From Gammaproteobacteria bacterium (GTDB taxonomy: Bacteria; Pseudomonadota; Gammaproteobacteria; Eutrophobiales; Eutrophobiaceae), in the NCBI GenBank assembly GCA_947480335.1, contig CANKCB010000002.1, positions 94,976-158,975 on the forward strand: DNA of 64,000 bases. Direction: 5' to 3'. This document shows, piece by piece, positions 8,871 to 17,798 of this stretch (position 1 is the stretch's first letter; each line of letters begins with the position of its first letter). Under the pieces are notes generated by a model. The model made no database searches. It was not told the origin of the DNA and worked only from the letters and a program-made list of their open reading frames with translations. The position numbers and the translations under genes are program-made.

Positions 8871-9971
8871 ATGAAAGAGATTGAATCAGAACAGCTAATC
8901 AAGGATTGTCGTGAATTACTGACAAACAGAATGCGATCTTCGATGTCCAGAGTGATGGGAGATATTGAAGATGTATTGTTTGAAATGGCAACCGGGAGCG
9001 GATCGTCGGAGTTGTCGTCACAGTATATTGATGCCGTCAGGGAAGTGCGCATGAAAAAGCGTGAAATACAGGTTCGCTTTGAAAACCGGTTTCATGACTT
9101 GTTCGACCATAGTGTTCGGGAGATCAGAAAAGGTAACCGTATAAATATTTTTGGTAAGGAACCCGTGATGGAGACCAACGTGGTTAGAATCAAACGTACA
9201 GGACAAGAAGGTTACGATCAATGTATTGCAAAAATGCGTAATGAGTGTCGCATAGCGCTGGTCGAGTTGGATCAGCATGTCAGTGAATTGCTGCAACTGG
9301 TTCCGGGAAACGATTTTGATAATCCCATGCAACCATCCACGGTTTTTGGCGCTTTCCGGGATTCCTGTATTGATATACAAATCAGCGCTGATATTCGCCA
9401 GTTGTTGGTGGATATGTTTGATAAACACATGAGCCCGGCACTCCAGTGTGTATACGAAGACTTGAATGCCTTGTTCCAGAGTTATGCAACAGGCAATCGA
9501 ATCAGTATTGATCAGCTATCTGCTGTCAGTACGTCTGCGTATCCAGCCTCTATGGAATATACCGGTGAAATATCCACACAACAACCGTCGTTACTGGTTG
9601 GCAGTTGGGTGGCTAACAGAATTAAGGAGACGATTGCGGATATGCCAGTGCCCGAGTTTGTGAGCACGTTCCTGTTTACAGTCTGGAATCTGGTACTGGA
9701 AAGAAATTATGGAAAAAAGGGTGAGGCCAGTCAGGAATGGGGAAAAAGCATGCAGGTGGTTGAGGATATGGTGGTATGTGCCCGTTTGACAGATGACAAG
9801 GACAAACGTCGGCAGCAAATCTGGATGTTACCTGGCCTGATCTACCGGTTGAAAACCGGAATGAAGTCTGTCGGCGTTCCCCTGAAACAGCAGGCCGATT
9901 TTTTAAGTGAGCTGAAAGCGCATCATGCCCGCATCACCGATTCCAGCGTGGTTACACTCCGCACCAACTAG
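8871..9971 (+). CDS. DUF1631-family protein, short form
   Basis: A 366-aa cytoplasmic protein. Residues 145-205 resemble the DUF1631 signature: DNPMQPSTVFGAFRD, then a helix ending YEDLNALFQ. A C-terminal block matches the end of that family (FVSTFLFTVWNLVL, WGKSMQVVEDMVV, LPGLIYRLKTGMKSVG). Most DUF1631 proteins of gammaproteobacteria are around 700 aa, so this is a compact version. The family has no established biochemical role, although some members have been labelled thymidine phosphorylase without support. AGGA lies seven bases upstream of the ATG. Confidence 0.65.
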   Translation: MKEIESEQLIKDCRELLTNRMRSSMSRVMGDIEDVLFEMATGSGSSELSSQYIDAVREVRMKKREIQVRFENRFHDLFDHSVREIRKGNRINIFGKEPVMETNVVRIKRTGQEGYDQCIAKMRNECRIALVELDQHVSELLQLVPGNDFDNPMQPSTVFGAFRDSCIDIQISADIRQLLVDMFDKHMSPALQCVYEDLNALFQSYATGNRISIDQLSAVSTSAYPASMEYTGEISTQQPSLLVGSWVANRIKETIADMPVPEFVSTFLFTVWNLVLERNYGKKGEASQEWGKSMQVVEDMVVCARLTDDKDKRRQQIWMLPGLIYRLKTGMKSVGVPLKQQADFLSELKAHHARITDSSVVTLRTN

Positions 9972-10119
9972 CGAACCGTCAGATGTAACTTCGAAAGCCA
10001 ACAAGGAACGCGTTAGTGTCAGCAATCCTTGTTCGCATATTATAATTTGCCTCACGTTGATACGATCGGGTAATGTACCGGAATCGTATTGCGCGTAATT
10101 TCAGCATCGAGGCAGACAC

Positions 10120-10959
10120 ATGGAGTACATCACACAAATAAAACAGTTACTGATAGACAGTTTTAATGAACTGGTCCACACCGTCAGTAATTATTCGCCG
10201 AAACTGGTCAGCGCTATTACCTTGCTGGTGATAGGACTGTTACTGGCGTATCTGGCCAGGTGGATACTGATTCGACTGAGCGCCGGACTCGACAGAATAG
10301 TGCATGCGATTGGGATACGATCCGTGCCGATACTACGTGACTGGCCATTTGGTGTGATTATCGCCTGGATAATTTACTGGCTCATCATCCTGTTTTTCCT
10401 GACGGCGGCTGTGGACAGTCTGGGCCTGCCTGGACTCGCCAACTGGCTTGAGAAACTCCTTAATAAACTACCCGTAGTGCTGGTGGCAGGTCTGTGTGTC
10501 GTCAGCGGTGTCATCCTGGGTAATTATGTGCGTCATCGCATCCAGGCGAGTGCCAATGCTTCTGGTATGCGTCAGGCAGAAATGCTGGGTTCCACCCTGA
10601 AGGTAATCATAGTTATCTTTGCCGTGATTACTGGTCTGAGTCAGCTCGGACTGGATGTGTCCTTGTTTGAGCAGATTCTGGTCATCATTACAGCTGCCGT
10701 AGTCGCTTCAATTGCCCTGGCATTTGGTCTGGGAGCGGGGCCATCCTTATCGAATGTCATATCCGGTCGTTATGTACGCAAGACTTATGAGGTTGGACAG
10801 AGAATCAATATCAATAATTTTGAGGGTGAAATTCTGGAGTTGTTACCAACTGGCGTAGTTCTGGATACCAATGTGGGCAGAACTTTTATTCCGGCCAGAA
10901 TGTTTGATGAAAATGCTTCGGTCCTGCTTGATAACGAAGGCTTGAATGACAATAAATAA
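10120..10959 (+). CDS. MscS-like / conserved TM-helix membrane protein
   Basis: A 279-aa inner-membrane protein with about five hydrophobic helices. It has the conserved TM-helix repeats seen in CmpX-type and small-conductance mechanosensitive channel relatives (ALAFGLGAGPSLSNVISG just before the last segment). The C-terminal part (VGQRININNFEGEILELLPTGVVL) is a short MscS-like beta domain. It lacks the long MscS C-terminal cage. GAGGCAG precedes the ATG, and a TATAAT sits at 10041-10046. It overlaps the next gene by 14 bp, suggesting translational coupling to the MgtE-related pair and thus a role in ion or osmotic homeostasis. Confidence 0.75.
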   Translation: MEYITQIKQLLIDSFNELVHTVSNYSPKLVSAITLLVIGLLLAYLARWILIRLSAGLDRIVHAIGIRSVPILRDWPFGVIIAWIIYWLIILFFLTAAVDSLGLPGLANWLEKLLNKLPVVLVAGLCVVSGVILGNYVRHRIQASANASGMRQAEMLGSTLKVIIVIFAVITGLSQLGLDVSLFEQILVIITAAVVASIALAFGLGAGPSLSNVISGRYVRKTYEVGQRININNFEGEILELLPTGVVLDTNVGRTFIPARMFDENASVLLDNEGLNDNK

Positions 10960-11788
10960 CCTGTCCAGGCATTTCCTCGAAGAACATCCGCGTGAGTCAG
11001 CAAAGGTACTGGAAAACTTTGCGTCTGACGAACTGGTAGACTTTCTGGAGAAATACAGTGATGAAACTGTTGCCAGTTTGATTCGTTATCTGATGCCCGC
11101 TACCGCCGTGGCCTGTCTCAGTGGCATGAAAGACGCCAAGGCGGCAACCATTCTGGAACAGCTAGGCGTGGACAATGCGGCCAGATTGTTGCGCAGGATG
11201 AAGAACAAGGATCAACTGGCATTGCTTGGTTCTGTTTCAGGCAGTTATGCAATGCGACTGAAATCCATCCTGCGCTATCCGGCCGGTACGGTTGGTCAGC
11301 ATATGAGCCCCAATGTATTTATTGCAGCTGAAAACATGCTGGCCAGTGATGTGTTCAGCGCTGCCAGACATGCAACCAGTGAAATGCAGGGTGATATCTT
11401 CATTATAAATGATGCACAACATCTGGTCGGGCTGGTTGATGTTAAAAATCTGGTGTTCGCAGATCAGGGGCTTGAAATTAATGAAATCATGCGTATACCC
11501 GATGCTGTGCTGAATGCCAGGACAAATCTCGAATATGTTAAGGATCACCCGAAGTGGCGCTTCAAGGAAGCATTGCCTGTCGTTGATCATAATAATATTT
11601 TCGTTGGTGTGCTCAAACGTTCTGTCATGTTTGAAGCGTTGTCAGGAGACCAGAACCTGAGTCGTAGTGAAGAAACTTTTATGGATACGGTAATGGAAGT
11701 TGCAGATTTGTTCTGGGACATCTGTACCAATATCGTTTTACCAAAGTCGGATAACCGAACGGAAGGCAGGAAAGATGAGCGAAGCTGA
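10946..11788 (+). CDS. Soluble MgtE-N/CBS domain protein
   Basis: A 280-aa protein without transmembrane segments that looks like the cytosolic sensor half of the MgtE magnesium channel. It has an MgtE-N superhelical domain (about 5-110: HPRESAKVLENF, ILEQLGVDNAARLLRRM) and a CBS pair (about 115-235: VGQHMSPNVFIA, LPVVDHNNIFVGVL). Its start overlaps the MscS-like gene by 14 bp, and its end overlaps the mgtE start by 14 bp. In MgtE these domains bind Mg2+ and gate the pore; a free-standing copy beside the channel may form mixed assemblies or buffer the signal, which is inference. Confidence 0.75.
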   Translation: MTINNLSRHFLEEHPRESAKVLENFASDELVDFLEKYSDETVASLIRYLMPATAVACLSGMKDAKAATILEQLGVDNAARLLRRMKNKDQLALLGSVSGSYAMRLKSILRYPAGTVGQHMSPNVFIAAENMLASDVFSAARHATSEMQGDIFIINDAQHLVGLVDVKNLVFADQGLEINEIMRIPDAVLNARTNLEYVKDHPKWRFKEALPVVDHNNIFVGVLKRSVMFEALSGDQNLSRSEETFMDTVMEVADLFWDICTNIVLPKSDNRTEGRKDERS

Positions 11789-13085
11789 TTCTGATATTAA
11801 TCATGCGCTGAACCATTTTTTTATTGATCGCTACCCGGCTGATGCGGTGCGTAAGCTGGAACAGCTCAGCTCTGGAGAAGTGGCCGAAATTTTGAAAACC
11901 AAGCCGCTGGGCACTGCATTGAAAGTATGGCGCAGGTTTTCACCTTATTTCGGCGCCAGATTGATGAAGGAAATGGATCCGGAATACCGGGTCAAATTAC
12001 TGGGCCAGATTGAACCGAACTTTGGTGCCAGTTTTCTAAAGGCGCTGGATGAAGAACTCCGCCTTGAAATTCTGGATCAGGTTCAGGAACGGTTTGTAAA
12101 GAATGATCTGATACGTGCTATGTCCTATCAGGAGCAATCAGCAGGTGCCCTGATGGATGCTCGTGCCATGTATTTCAGACCAGACATGACCGTCGGCGAA
12201 GTGATTTCAATTTTGCGCGGCAGACCCCATGGCATGTATCGCAAGCTTTATACCGTCAATGACGAAAACCAGTTGCACGGAATCATTGATATGGAAGATG
12301 TGGCGCTGGCTGACCATGCGGCCACACTGTCTACACTGGAAAGACATAACCCGATTTGCGTCGATGCCGATGCGAGCAGGGAAGAACTGGTACAGATTTT
12401 TGAAAGCCAGAAAGTGACAGACTTGCCGGTAATCGATGTAAGCCGCCGATTTATTGGCATACTGCGTTACCATGTTTTGATTGACGCCGCATTGGAAGAA
12501 TCCAGTGTGGACATGCAAACCATGGTTGGTGTCAGCAAGGACGAACGTGCCTTGTCGCCTGCTTTTTTTGCCACGCGTAAACGATTGCCCTGGCTGGAAA
12601 TCAATCTGGCAACGGCTTTTCTGGCGGCTGCGGTGGTAGGTTTGTTTGAACACACCATCGCACAATACACGGCACTCGCTGTATTATTGCCGGTGGTTGC
12701 CGGTCAGTCTGGAAATACCGGGGCTCAATCGCTAGCTGTAACCATGCGCGGTCTGGCACTGCGGGAAATCTATCCACGTATGTGGCCAAGAATTCTGTTG
12801 AAGGAATTCAATGTTGGTGTGATGAACGGTATCGCCATTGCCCTGACTACCGGTGTCGGCGTTTATATCTGGAGTAAATCTGTCGGCCTGACTATCGTCA
12901 TCATGATCTCAATGGTGATGTCAATGGCAATTGCCAGCGTCTCAGGCGCATTGATTCCGATCATGTTGACCGTGTCCGGTCAGGATCCGGCCCAGTCATC
13001 ATCCATATTTTTGACGACGGTAACGGACATCGCCGGCTTTTTCAGTTTCCTCGGCATTGCCACACTGTTTATCCACATGCTCTGA
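11775..13085 (+). CDS. mgtE: Magnesium transporter MgtE
   Basis: Mg2+ channel of 436 aa. It has an N-terminal MgtE-N superhelix, two CBS domains (about 130-255), a connecting helix, and five C-terminal transmembrane helices with the family signature LPVVAGQSGNTGAQS and TMRGLALREI. In the family the cytosolic part closes the pore when Mg2+ is high. I chose ATG 11775 (GGAAGG eight bases upstream) rather than an upstream TTG because it begins the domain cleanly and overlaps the previous stop by 14 bp. It is the last gene of the MscS-like / sensor / channel unit. Confidence 0.93.
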   Translation: MSEADSDINHALNHFFIDRYPADAVRKLEQLSSGEVAEILKTKPLGTALKVWRRFSPYFGARLMKEMDPEYRVKLLGQIEPNFGASFLKALDEELRLEILDQVQERFVKNDLIRAMSYQEQSAGALMDARAMYFRPDMTVGEVISILRGRPHGMYRKLYTVNDENQLHGIIDMEDVALADHAATLSTLERHNPICVDADASREELVQIFESQKVTDLPVIDVSRRFIGILRYHVLIDAALEESSVDMQTMVGVSKDERALSPAFFATRKRLPWLEINLATAFLAAAVVGLFEHTIAQYTALAVLLPVVAGQSGNTGAQSLAVTMRGLALREIYPRMWPRILLKEFNVGVMNGIAIALTTGVGVYIWSKSVGLTIVIMISMVMSMAIASVSGALIPIMLTVSGQDPAQSSSIFLTTVTDIAGFFSFLGIATLFIHML

Positions 13086-13118
13086 TCTTTTCCAGTCGCC
13101 CTGTAATAATAAATTGTC

Positions 13119-14033
13119 ATGCCTTTAAGTAACCGAGTTAAATCCGTATTGCTATTGTCCGGCGCAGTATTGTTCTGGTCAGGTAATAACGTGGTGGCCA
13201 AAGCCATCATCGGCCAGATCCCGCCGTTCAGCTTTACTTTTTTAAGATGGTTAATCGCCTCACTACTGCTGTTACCTTTTACCTGGACCTATGTCAGACG
13301 TGACTGGCGCAAGGCAGCCCGCTCCTGGATCAGATTATTACTGATTGCCCTGTTAGGAATCTGTGCCTTTAATACCCTGTTGTATATGGCCGTGCAAACC
13401 ACCAGTGCGGTTAACGTCGGATTGATTACCAGCTTGTTTCCTGTTTGTATTGCGTTGTTTTCCTGGTTAATCCTGAAAATTCGTGTTTCCCCTGTGCAGA
13501 TGCTGGGTATGTTGATCAGTTTTACCGGAATTATATTGGTCATTGTGCACGGTGATTTGTCTACTATCGCCACACTTGAATTTGTTGATGGTGATCTCTG
13601 GATGGTTATCGGTATTATTTGTGGTTCGATATATCCGGTGTTACTGCACGACAAACCGGATATCCACCCACTTAGCCTACTGATGATCATTATTCTGCTG
13701 GGTATGCTGGTATCGTTGCCGCTGTATTTGATTGATTTGCTGCAAGGACGCTATATTCATCTCAATGGCAGCGTTGTCACAGGATTACTCTATATTTCCC
13801 TGTTTCCTTCGATTCTGGCCTATATGCTCTGGAACCGTGGTATTGAAATGGTTGGGGCTAACCGGGCCGGACTTTACCTGAATCTGATTCCTATCCTGAC
13901 GGCCATTATGGCTGCACTTTTTCTGGGTGAATCCCTGAGCTGGTACCATTTTGCCGGTCTTTTTCTGGTAATTTGTGGAATGCTGTTCTTTAACCTACGC
14001 CAGCTGTTTCCAATGGTACCCGTTACCCGCTAG
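13119..14033 (+). CDS. EamA/DMT-family transporter
   Basis: A 304-aa inner-membrane permease of the drug/metabolite transporter superfamily with ten predicted helices in two EamA repeats. The first repeat begins VLFWSGNNVVAKAI and the second ends LYLNLIPILTAIMAALFLGE. Family members typically export amino acids, nucleotides or other small metabolites; the substrate cannot be told from sequence. It begins 33 bp after mgtE and may be read through from it. Nothing in the neighbourhood fixes its role. Confidence 0.85.
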   Translation: MPLSNRVKSVLLLSGAVLFWSGNNVVAKAIIGQIPPFSFTFLRWLIASLLLLPFTWTYVRRDWRKAARSWIRLLLIALLGICAFNTLLYMAVQTTSAVNVGLITSLFPVCIALFSWLILKIRVSPVQMLGMLISFTGIILVIVHGDLSTIATLEFVDGDLWMVIGIICGSIYPVLLHDKPDIHPLSLLMIIILLGMLVSLPLYLIDLLQGRYIHLNGSVVTGLLYISLFPSILAYMLWNRGIEMVGANRAGLYLNLIPILTAIMAALFLGESLSWYHFAGLFLVICGMLFFNLRQLFPMVPVTR

Positions 14034-14152
14034 ATTAACCTGTGTTGGCCCACTACGGCCTAACGTATTAAAAAACTTGGCTTTATCTGCAGAAATATGC
14101 AGAATCAGAGCTACTATACACATCACATAATAATAATAGTCATCCGGGAATA

Positions 14153-14413
14153 ATGGTGTCCATCAGCATGAACGATGAATTAATTGCCTGCCAGCATTGT
14201 GATCAGCTGTATCGGCTGGCTCCTTTGGCCCCGGGTGGTAAAGCGAACTGCCATCGTTGTGGTTCAATGTTGTATCGCTCTGTCCCTGAAAGTCTGGATC
14301 GTTCCATAGCCTGGTATCTGACAGCATTAATGTTGTTTGTTATTGCCAATGCCTGGCCGTTCCTGTCACTTGAACTCGGTGGCCACATCTCAAACCCGGA
14401 AAGTATTGGATAG
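14153..14413 (+). pseudogene. PqiA-like N-terminal fragment
   Basis: An 86-codon frame matching only the start of a paraquat-inducible protein A repeat. It has a zinc-ribbon (CQHCDQLYRLAPL and CHRCGSMLY) followed by the first transmembrane helix (DRSIAWYLTALMLFVIANAWPFLSLEL), then stops. Complete PqiA domains are about 200 residues with four helices, and no continuation is seen in any frame because trhO starts two bases after the stop (TAG-T-ATG). The most likely explanation is a deletion that fused a pqiA 5' end to trhO. It may survive because its translation feeds trhO, which lacks its own good ribosome site. Confidence 0.65.
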
Positions 14414-14414
14414 T

Positions 14415-15344
14415 ATGAATATCGTTGTTGCGACCTTTTACAAGTTTGCTGTGCTGGAAGATTACGTTCAGATGCGTGAAACCCTGCTGCCATTTTGTCA
14501 GCAACATAATCTGCGTGGAACGATACTGCTGGCCCTGGAAGGTATCAATGCCACTGTTGCCGGTAGCCGGGAGGACATTGATAGTCTGAAGACATTATTA
14601 TGGTCAGACTCACGCCTGTCCGGTATGGAATACAAGGAATCGTTTACCGAGGATTTTCCTTTTTACCGCATGAAGGTCAGGCTGAAAAAGGAAATCGTGA
14701 CGATGGGTGTTCCGCAAGCAACGCCAGACCGTGTATCCGGTACCTATGTCAGTCCTGCCGAGTGGAATGCCTTGATCAGTGATCCCGAAGTCACCGTGAT
14801 CGATGCACGTAATCAATACGAATGTGATATCGGCATGTTCAAACATGCGGTGTCACCGGTTACCGATACGTTTCACCAGTTTCCCGACTATGTCGCCAGC
14901 CATCTGGATCCGGCCAAAAACCGCAAGATAGCGATGTATTGCACCGGTGGTATACGGTGTGAAAAAGCGAGCGCCTATATGCTGGAACAAGGGTTTAGTG
15001 AGGTCTATCAATTGCACGGTGGTATTTTGCGTTATCTGGCCGAGACACCTGTGGACGAAAGTCTGTGGCAGGGCGAATGTTTTGTATTTGATGGACGGGT
15101 GGCGGTGAATGACGCGCTGGAAACCGGCGAACATCAGTTGTGTTATTCCTGCCGTATGCCATTGTCACCAGCCGATCGTCAGTCAGACAAATACGAAGCC
15201 GGTGTGTCCTGTGATCATTGTCATGACAACCTGACGGACGAAAGACGTGAAAATCTGCGTGAGCGCCAGCGTCAAATGAAACTGGCCGAGCAACGCAATC
15301 AACGACATATCGGTGTGCCATTTATTCCGGATTCGGCCAGATAG
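14415..15344 (+). CDS. trhO: tRNA uridine(34) hydroxylase, rhodanese-type
   Basis: TrhO (YceA family) makes 5-hydroxyuridine at the wobble position of tRNAs. The 309-aa protein has the N-terminal UPF0176 domain (GTILLALEGINATVAGS), a rhodanese domain with catalytic C176 in CTGGIRCEKAS, and a C-terminal cysteine cluster (CYSCRMPLS, CDHCHDNL) that looks metal-binding. The start is ATG 14415, one base after the stop of the PqiA remnant and with only a weak GGA site, so translation is probably coupled. A GST gene follows six bases after its stop. Confidence 0.93.
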   Translation: MNIVVATFYKFAVLEDYVQMRETLLPFCQQHNLRGTILLALEGINATVAGSREDIDSLKTLLWSDSRLSGMEYKESFTEDFPFYRMKVRLKKEIVTMGVPQATPDRVSGTYVSPAEWNALISDPEVTVIDARNQYECDIGMFKHAVSPVTDTFHQFPDYVASHLDPAKNRKIAMYCTGGIRCEKASAYMLEQGFSEVYQLHGGILRYLAETPVDESLWQGECFVFDGRVAVNDALETGEHQLCYSCRMPLSPADRQSDKYEAGVSCDHCHDNLTDERRENLRERQRQMKLAEQRNQRHIGVPFIPDSAR

Positions 15345-15350
15345 TTGAAC

Positions 15351-15983
15351 ATGGAGCCGGTGCTCTATACCTTTCGTCGTTGTCCTTATGCGATGAGGGC
15401 CAGACTGGCACTGTATCAGGCTGGAATACGCTATGAGCATCGCGAGGTAGAGCTGAAAGCCAAACCAGAAGCGATGTTGCGTGTCTCTCCGAAGGGCACT
15501 GTGCCGGTGCTGATACGTACCGACGGTACGGTGATTGATGAAAGCTACCCGATCATGTTGTGGGCATTACAACATGCTGATCCCGATCACTGGCTGGAAG
15601 TGGACATGAATCTGGCCAATGCACTGATCCGGACCAACGATACAGAATTCAAGCCCTGGCTGGACCGCTATAAATACCCCGTACGCTTTACTGAACAGGC
15701 CATTGTGGAAGCGCGTGATATGGGTGTGAAGTTTATTGAACAACTGGAACGACGAATCACTGATAACTCAGGGCTGGGATTGGCAGACAGACGCTGGACA
15801 CTGGTCGATGCGGCAATTTTTCCGTTTGTCAGACAATTTGCCGGAGTGGATCGGCAATGGTTCGATTCCTCGCCGTATCAGCAGACAGGATTGTGGTTGC
15901 GATCCTGGGAACAATCTTCATTGTTTGAGGTCATCATGAAAAAGCACCGGGTTTGGCAGGAGGAAACGGTCCCGGCTGGTTAG
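15351..15983 (+). CDS. Glutathione S-transferase-like protein
   Basis: A 210-aa thioredoxin-fold protein with a GST N-terminal domain: YTFRRCPYAMRARLAL near the start gives a cysteine in the active-site position, as in omega/beta-type GSTs. KGTVPVLI, with the cis-proline, and DESYPIMLWAL match the glutathione-binding part. A helical C-terminal domain follows. ATG 15351 is only six bases downstream of the trhO stop, so the pair is an operon. The substrate is unknown; the cysteine suggests thiol transfer or deglutathionylation rather than conjugation. Confidence 0.8.
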   Translation: MEPVLYTFRRCPYAMRARLALYQAGIRYEHREVELKAKPEAMLRVSPKGTVPVLIRTDGTVIDESYPIMLWALQHADPDHWLEVDMNLANALIRTNDTEFKPWLDRYKYPVRFTEQAIVEARDMGVKFIEQLERRITDNSGLGLADRRWTLVDAAIFPFVRQFAGVDRQWFDSSPYQQTGLWLRSWEQSSLFEVIMKKHRVWQEETVPAG

Positions 15984-15993
15984 CTCATCCCGC

Positions 15994-16179
15994 TTATTCA
16001 TTCTCATGTCGGCAGATGACATGAATTTCGTCATCTACCTGCACATTCATCTCGATAGGGCGACAACAAACGCTGCAATCTTCAATATATGTTTGCTCTG
16101 CGACACTGCAATCAATCACCAGTGGTATGGTTTCACCACAATAAGGGCATTGCACCTCATGATTGCTCAGCAGGTCCAT
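15994..16179 (-). CDS. CPXCG motif-containing cysteine-rich protein
   Basis: A 61-residue protein with CPYCGET near the start and a CSVCCRPIEM block, two cysteine pairs expected to bind zinc. It fits the small CPXCG cysteine-rich family (PF14255-like), widespread in gammaproteobacteria and without an assigned function. It converges on the GST gene with a 10-bp gap and lies just downstream of an exported methyltransferase-fold gene on the same strand. Confidence 0.8.
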   Translation of the reverse strand: MDLLSNHEVQCPYCGETIPLVIDCSVAEQTYIEDCSVCCRPIEMNVQVDDEIHVICRHENE

Positions 16180-16197
16180 CTGGTTCTATCCACTGAA

Positions 16198-16962
16198 TTA
16201 CCGGGGCTTCATTGCCTTGATAACAAACCGGTCCGTCATACCGCGTATGGCCGGATCAAATACATGAAGGGTATGGTCATCGACCGGATTGTTCAGTACC
16301 AATGATTTCTCCACGATAACAAAACCGGCCCGCACCAGCAGTGCTTCTGCTACCGTCGGGTCGATGCGATGCAGCTTGTTATTATCACCCGGATTGCCGA
16401 CATGGTCTTCTACGCCGAGTATGCCACCGGGTTTTAATGCTTGCCGGATACTGCCCAGCGTCGCCATGACCTGCGGTTCACCACCAAAGATGTACAGGTC
16501 ATGCATGTTCAACATCAAGGTGGCCAAATCAATCTGGTCAGTCAACTCGAGTTTATCCGCAGGATGAATCCATAGCTCTACATTGGGTAAACGATTATTG
16601 GAGAGACGTTGGTTCAACAGTTTCTGGATGGCGCCATAACGCATTCTCAGTTCCATCACATCATTCTGGGAATAGACCTTGCCTGTGCTACCCACTGCCG
16701 CTGACAACAACTCGGTGTAATAGCCTGGCCCCGCCATCAGATCCAGTACGGTCATGCCTTCACTGGCACCCAGAAATTCCAGTACCTCGGCCGGTTTGCG
16801 GCCTTCATCACGAAAGATGTCTGACTGTAATCGATCCGGTGCATTCATTGCTGAATACAAACGTTGTTGCAGAGCCGGATCGGCACGGGTAGCTGTCGCT
16901 ACCAGTAGTACAACTGCAAGTAACAGCAGCGATTTCAGCGTGTTTGAGGTGTACACAGTCAT
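16198..16962 (-). CDS. Exported methyltransferase-fold protein 1
   Basis: A 254-aa protein with an N-terminal signal peptide (LLLLAVVLLVATATRADP) and a class I SAM-methyltransferase fold. Motif I is VLDLMAGPGYYTELL, LNMHDLY occupies the motif IV position, and ALKPGGILGVEDH is the post-II strand. A C-terminal LHRIDPTVAEALLVRAGF block is shared with the two paralogs at 18688 and 47432. The family is annotated as exported SAM-dependent methyltransferase, but SAM is not known to be present in the periplasm, so the activity is open. No clear ribosome site precedes the ATG. The CPXCG gene follows 18 bp downstream. Confidence 0.8.
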   Translation of the reverse strand: MTVYTSNTLKSLLLLAVVLLVATATRADPALQQRLYSAMNAPDRLQSDIFRDEGRKPAEVLEFLGASEGMTVLDLMAGPGYYTELLSAAVGSTGKVYSQNDVMELRMRYGAIQKLLNQRLSNNRLPNVELWIHPADKLELTDQIDLATLMLNMHDLYIFGGEPQVMATLGSIRQALKPGGILGVEDHVGNPGDNNKLHRIDPTVAEALLVRAGFVIVEKSLVLNNPVDDHTLHVFDPAIRGMTDRFVIKAMKPR

Positions 16963-16987
16963 GCAGGCAATAAACTATCTCAATGTA

Positions 16988-17560
16988 TTACTTATTAACA
17001 CAATCAAGCAGACCCCGGTCATTGAACAGACGTTGCAATGTAGAGGACAGTGTGGAATTGACGATCTTCACGTTGTCGCTGTCTGAGGGTGCCTTGAGTA
17101 CGTCTTTTTTGTCAGTGATGCGATAATCATTCGTCATCACGTATGAGCCATTGCGACAGGTAGCCTTGATCGCGGCGGATGTTTCAACTGAACGAATTGT
17201 CGGATCGCCTGAAGCAGCGTAGGTCAGATCGGTAATATCCACAGTCAGACTGACTGCGTTGCTGCCACTTACAACGTTATAACCCAGTACCCGAAACGCA
17301 TTGGTCAGACTGTTTTGTACTGACTGTACAATCTGCGCATCGGTAGTAATGCTGGAGGTGTCCTTGTAAATGCCACCCCGTGTGCCGAGTACCTTGTTTT
17401 GACGTACATCGTTAACAACGATTGCGATGCCTTTTTGCAATTGTACGTTGCTGCCGGAGGCTACCTTGATGTCCGGTGTGATGGTTATGGTTTGCGGACT
17501 GAGTGCGCAGCCGGAAACACACAATATCGAAATCCAGAGTATTTTCCTGAGTCGAGTCAT
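16988..17560 (-). CDS. YajG-family lipoprotein
   Basis: A predicted outer-membrane lipoprotein of about 190 aa. A short signal ends in the lipobox CVSGC; the mature start ALSPQTITITPDI is characteristic of the YajG family. The rest is a single alpha/beta domain with TDITDLTYAAS-like strands. YajG proteins have no established role. ATG 17560 has AGG six bases upstream; a GTG two codons earlier is the alternative. It sits 25 bp before the exported methyltransferase-fold gene and is probably cotranscribed with it. Confidence 0.8.
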   Translation of the reverse strand: MTRLRKILWISILCVSGCALSPQTITITPDIKVASGSNVQLQKGIAIVVNDVRQNKVLGTRGGIYKDTSSITTDAQIVQSVQNSLTNAFRVLGYNVVSGSNAVSLTVDITDLTYAASGDPTIRSVETSAAIKATCRNGSYVMTNDYRITDKKDVLKAPSDSDNVKIVNSTLSSTLQRLFNDRGLLDCVNK

Positions 17561-17798
17561 AGTCACCTGCCTGTCATGCCTTGTGGGGCGTTTAGTATAA
17601 CCGTGTGTTACTTATACCATTTGTCGGATAAAGATCAATTCAATCATTTATATCTAAGATTAGAAGATAATATTCCATGCCAGATTTTTGCAAACCGGTC
17701 TGATACTGCTAATATGTATTCATCGATACAATAATCAGTATGTATTGTTCACAGCATTTTACCTGACACGGTTACAATCACAAGAGAAGGAGGCATGT

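Noticed and set aside
12207-12665. Minus-strand frame of 152 codons inside mgtE
   Set aside because: Antisense to the CBS domains and first helices of MgtE; composition is that of a shadow frame.
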